This document shows positions 61,669-64,000 of a stretch of 64,000 nt of DNA, piece after piece. The translations under genes and the position numbers were made by a program. The first letter of the stretch is position 1. Each line of letters opens with the position of its first letter. Below the pieces are notes generated by a model. That model had not been told where the DNA came from. It saw only the letters and a list, made by a program, of their open reading frames with translations, and ran no database searches. Origin of the DNA: Sphingobacterium sp. CZ-UAM (GTDB lineage: Bacteria; Bacteroidota; Bacteroidia; Sphingobacteriales; Sphingobacteriaceae); NCBI RefSeq assembly GCF_002000245.1, contig NZ_MTCM01000003.1:310001-374000 (forward strand), in the 5' to 3' direction.

Positions 61669-62151
61669 TTATGCACGCAAACGATCAGCTGAGCGGATCA
61701 ATTTTTCATCCCGTCGCACTCCACCTAATGCTAGCGCACAAAAAATAATTGATATCGGCAGCAAAAAGAAACCTACCCCAATATTACCTGCTCCCAAAAA
61801 TTGATTAACAGTAGCGAGATGCGTACTTGCCGAAGAATAAAGCCAAATCGCGAAAAAGATAATCGCTACAATCTCTACCCATATCAGCAGAAGCTGTACC
61901 TTACGCTGTTTAAATTTAAAGATCGTGAAGATCGGGAGCAATCCCAATAGGGCTGTCACGATGGTCTGCAGAATATAACCAAAACCACCTTCATGCACCG
62001 GCTGTCCGGCGGCAACACCATAAACACCTGTCACCTTCACATTCTTTCCCAAACCGACTAAATCACTGTAATTTACATAAGGGAATAAAAACAAGCCGAA
62101 TATAACTAATCCTGCCACTAATAAATAAACAGTTTGGATACGTTGAATCAT
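61669..62151 (-). CDS. DUF4293 family membrane protein
   Basis: 160 residues with four hydrophobic segments. The start MIQRIQTVYLLVAGLVIF is the recognised opening of DUF4293 proteins of Bacteroidota, followed by ALLGLLPIFTIFKFKQRKVQ and a basic C-terminus. Inner-membrane protein of unknown function. Confidence 0.85.
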   Translation of the reverse strand: MIQRIQTVYLLVAGLVIFGLFLFPYVNYSDLVGLGKNVKVTGVYGVAAGQPVHEGGFGYILQTIVTALLGLLPIFTIFKFKQRKVQLLLIWVEIVAIIFFAIWLYSSASTHLATVNQFLGAGNIGVGFFLLPISIIFCALALGGVRRDEKLIRSADRLRA

Positions 62152-62408
62152 ATTTTAATTTTTGTATATCAACAAATATAATAAGCTTTCTTTCTATTTA
62201 GAAATCAGAACAATCGAAAGGGCTATTTTGTTGCAACTTTTGGTAGATAAAACATGTCCTATGACCTTTATCTCACTTGTATTTACTCCAGACTCATTCT
62301 TTACGGCAACGGAATTCCCACTATACTGTGTACGAGTCCAATACCTGTCCCGATTCACTATTCCACTATTGATGCGAGCTACCTCATGGAGTTCTTTTCA
62401 GAAAGCAC
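62152..62408. other. Spacer before the acyltransferase gene
   Basis: A 105-codon frame (62162-62479) overlaps the next real gene and has an un-protein-like composition, so I do not call it. No other structure seen. Confidence 0.3.
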
Positions 62409-62416
62409 TATCTTTG
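62409..62416 (+). promoter_or_regulatory. -7 element TATCTTTG before the acyltransferase
   Basis: Exact TAnnTTTG, 17 bases upstream of the ATG at 62434. No -33 TTG. Confidence 0.45.
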
Positions 62417-62433
62417 CACAAAATTAAAAGATC

Positions 62434-62952
62434 ATGTTATACATATATGGAGCAACAGCACATGCAAAAACTGCGGTAGATGTTGCGGAGGATTTAGATA
62501 TCGAAATCGGTGGCCTTATTGACAAATCTTTGTTGATAGAGGATGTATTTGACTATGAGGTCCAACTCCACCATCAGGTTAAAGATGCTGCAGAAAATTT
62601 CTTTGTTGCCGTTAAAAACCCTGGGCTCCGTGAAAGAATTGTCTCTGAAAATCCAGAATGGAATTTTCAATCCTTAATCCACCCTAAAGCCTATGTTTCA
62701 AAAAGAGCTGAAATCGGCGAAGGCTGTATCATTCTTCCTGGAGCAACGATAGCCCCAGATGTACAGATTGGCAATCATTGTATCATCTCAGGTTCGGCGG
62801 TCATTGAAAGCAACACCATCATTGAGGACTTTGTGAACGTTGGGCCAAACGTCTCCATTGGGGCCAATGTACTCGTAGGTCGAGGATCAGAAATCAAAGC
62901 GAATACACATATTGAAGACGAAGAAACCATCCCCAAAGAGAGTGTCGTTTAA
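62434..62952 (+). CDS. NeuD/PglD-like hexapeptide-repeat acyltransferase (short)
   Basis: 172 residues. An N-terminal nucleotide-fold part (LYIYGATAHAKTAVDVAEDL) leads to a left-handed beta-helix of hexapeptide repeats (residues about 90-165: AEIGEGCIILPGATIAPDVQ, IGNHCIISGSAVIESNTIIE, VNVGPNVSIGANVL). These enzymes acetylate amino sugars such as UDP-bacillosamine or sialic acid. It is shorter than typical members (about 200-220), missing the last part after the beta-helix. It stands apart from the glycan cluster at 20-25 kb. Confidence 0.8.
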   Translation: MLYIYGATAHAKTAVDVAEDLDIEIGGLIDKSLLIEDVFDYEVQLHHQVKDAAENFFVAVKNPGLRERIVSENPEWNFQSLIHPKAYVSKRAEIGEGCIILPGATIAPDVQIGNHCIISGSAVIESNTIIEDFVNVGPNVSIGANVLVGRGSEIKANTHIEDEETIPKESVV

Positions 62953-62955
62953 CGA

Positions 62956-64000
62956 CTAAATTCCTGCGGAATGGAACTGTAGATCGTATAGCTTTTTATA
63001 GTAACCATCAAAAGACAAAAGCTCTTGATGTGTTCCGATTTCCTTAATTTCACCTTTATCCAATACGATGATCTTGTCTGCCTTTTGAATGGTGGACAAG
63101 CGGTGGGCAATGACAATGGATGTCCGTCCCCGCATTAAATTGTCAATCGCACTCTGGATCATTTCCTCTGTTTCGGTATCTACAGAAGAGGTCGCTTCGT
63201 CTAACACCAGAATTCTCGGATCATGCACCAATGCCCGAATGAAGGAAATTAATTGCGCCTGTCCTGCTGACAGTGTAGCTCCCCTTTCCCTGACATCATA
63301 ATCGTATCCACCCGGAAGTCGCATAATAAAATCATGTGCGCCCACTTCTTTCGCTGCCTCGATGACCTGCTCCCTAGAAATTGAAGGATCTCCTAATGTA
63401 ATATTATTGATGACAGTATCTGAAAAAAGGAATACATCTTGTAACACCGTTGCAATGGTATTTCTTAAATAATCAAGATCATAATCGCGGATATTTACAC
63501 CATCTAGTAAAATTTGACCCTTATTGACTTCGTAAAATCGGCTTAGGATGTTAATAGTTGATGATTTTCCGGCCCCCGTGGCTCCAACCAAAGCCAATGT
63601 TTCACCGGGTTGTACATTGAAATTCACATCCTTTAACACCCAATTCTCATCGTTATAGGCAAACCAAACATGCTTAAAAGCAATTTCCCCTTTGATATGA
63701 TCAGGCTTCAGAGTCCCCAAATTGGGTGTCATCTCATCCGTATCCAGAACCTCAAAAATACGTTCAGCACTAACCATACCCATTTGTAGAGTATTAAACT
63801 TATCGATAAGCTCTCGAATAGGTCTAAAGATCATGTTAATATACATGATAAAGGCCACCACCACGCCTGGTGAAATCACATCGCCCATAATCTGTTTGGC
63901 TCCAAACCAAACCAACAGTCCAAGCGAAATAGCCATAATGATTTCCAAGACAGGAAAGAAAATGGAGAAGTACCAGTTGGTACGGATATGCGCATTCCTA
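62956..64000 (-). CDS. ABC exporter subunit, fused membrane and ATPase domains (5' end outside window)
   Basis: The frame runs past the right edge, so the N-terminal membrane part is missing; about 347 residues are visible. The end of the transmembrane domain (VVAFIMYINMIFRPIRELI) leads to an ATPase domain with Walker A VGATGAGKSS, signature LSAGQAQLI, Walker B RILVLDEATSSVD and the switch HRLSTI. This is a MsbA/MdlB-type half-transporter. Substrate unknown. Convergent with the acyltransferase, 3 bases apart. Confidence 0.93.
   Translation of the reverse strand, partial: RNAHIRTNWYFSIFFPVLEIIMAISLGLLVWFGAKQIMGDVISPGVVVAFIMYINMIFRPIRELIDKFNTLQMGMVSAERIFEVLDTDEMTPNLGTLKPDHIKGEIAFKHVWFAYNDENWVLKDVNFNVQPGETLALVGATGAGKSSTINILSRFYEVNKGQILLDGVNIRDYDLDYLRNTIATVLQDVFLFSDTVINNITLGDPSISREQVIEAAKEVGAHDFIMRLPGGYDYDVRERGATLSAGQAQLISFIRALVHDPRILVLDEATSSVDTETEEMIQSAIDNLMRGRTSIVIAHRLSTIQKADKIIVLDKGEIKEIGTHQELLSFDGYYKKLYDLQFHSAGI

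Noticed and set aside
62162..62479. A 105-codon plus-strand frame
   Set aside because: Overlaps the real acyltransferase start in another phase and has unusual composition; the -7 box at 62409 lies inside it.

Overview
The window looks like a chromosomal segment of a Bacteroidota bacterium, most likely a Sphingobacteriaceae member close to Sphingobacterium. The evidence is a SusC/SusD pair, many Bacteroidota-type proteins (DUF5689, DUF4293, DUF6695, DUF937, split DsbD, TPM/LemA), moderately AT-rich DNA, few Shine-Dalgarno sites, and many promoters of the Bacteroidota form TTG-N19..22-TAnnTTTG. The species assignment is inference. I see no prophage, CRISPR array, rRNA operon or intact insertion sequence. 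There is one tRNA, tRNA-Gly(GCC).

Layout. 0-5 kb: end of a membrane protein gene, the repair helicase mfd, then a transsulfuration-type PLP enzyme behind a structured leader. 5-11 kb (minus strand): galK-galT, a membrane metallophosphoesterase, hemH and ispH. 11-20 kb: ndk, a methyltransferase, ybeY, ruvX, an exported DUF1684-peptide deformylase fusion, asd, an SDR-type threonine dehydrogenase, a YebC protein and a long protein built on a repeated GFKPRFK motif. 20-25 kb: a DeoR regulator and a surface-glycan cluster (flippase plus three glycosyltransferases) ending in a DUF3820 gene. 25-33 kb: trhO, a DUF937 gene, and a SusC-SusD-DUF5689 uptake operon. 33-42 kb: divergent trmB/fcl, an envelope operon (YtxH, holin-like, basic protein), comM, and the block rsfS-ftsH-LUD-rhomboid. 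42-50 kb: birA, DsbD split over two genes, pfkA, a lipoprotein, a TlpA-like thioredoxin and lemA-TPM-TPM. 50-64 kb: an FAD oxidoreductase, tRNA-Gly, an MFS transporter, sufBCD divergent from an Lrp regulator, DUF6695, ung, small envelope genes, a NeuD/PglD-like acyltransferase and the 3' part of an ABC exporter.

Functional links. Several blocks concern the envelope: glycan export and assembly, GDP-fucose synthesis, TonB-dependent uptake, and periplasmic disulfide reduction by the DsbD halves, with a TlpA-like protein as a possible client. Others are core housekeeping: DNA repair (mfd, ruvX, ung), ribosome and tRNA maturation (ybeY, rsfS, trmB, trhO), Fe-S assembly, heme and isoprenoid steps.

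The points most worth a second look are the secreted deformylase fusion, the nested repeat architecture of the GFKPRFK protein, the structured leader before the PLP enzyme, promoters that abut start codons and imply leaderless mRNAs, palindromes in the suf/Lrp, asd and gal control regions, a DUF6695 protein with a His-then-Cys layout suggestive of a permuted papain-like fold, and a small TA-flanked palindrome that could be a relic of a mobile element. I found no clear multi-gene system that is obviously undescribed.
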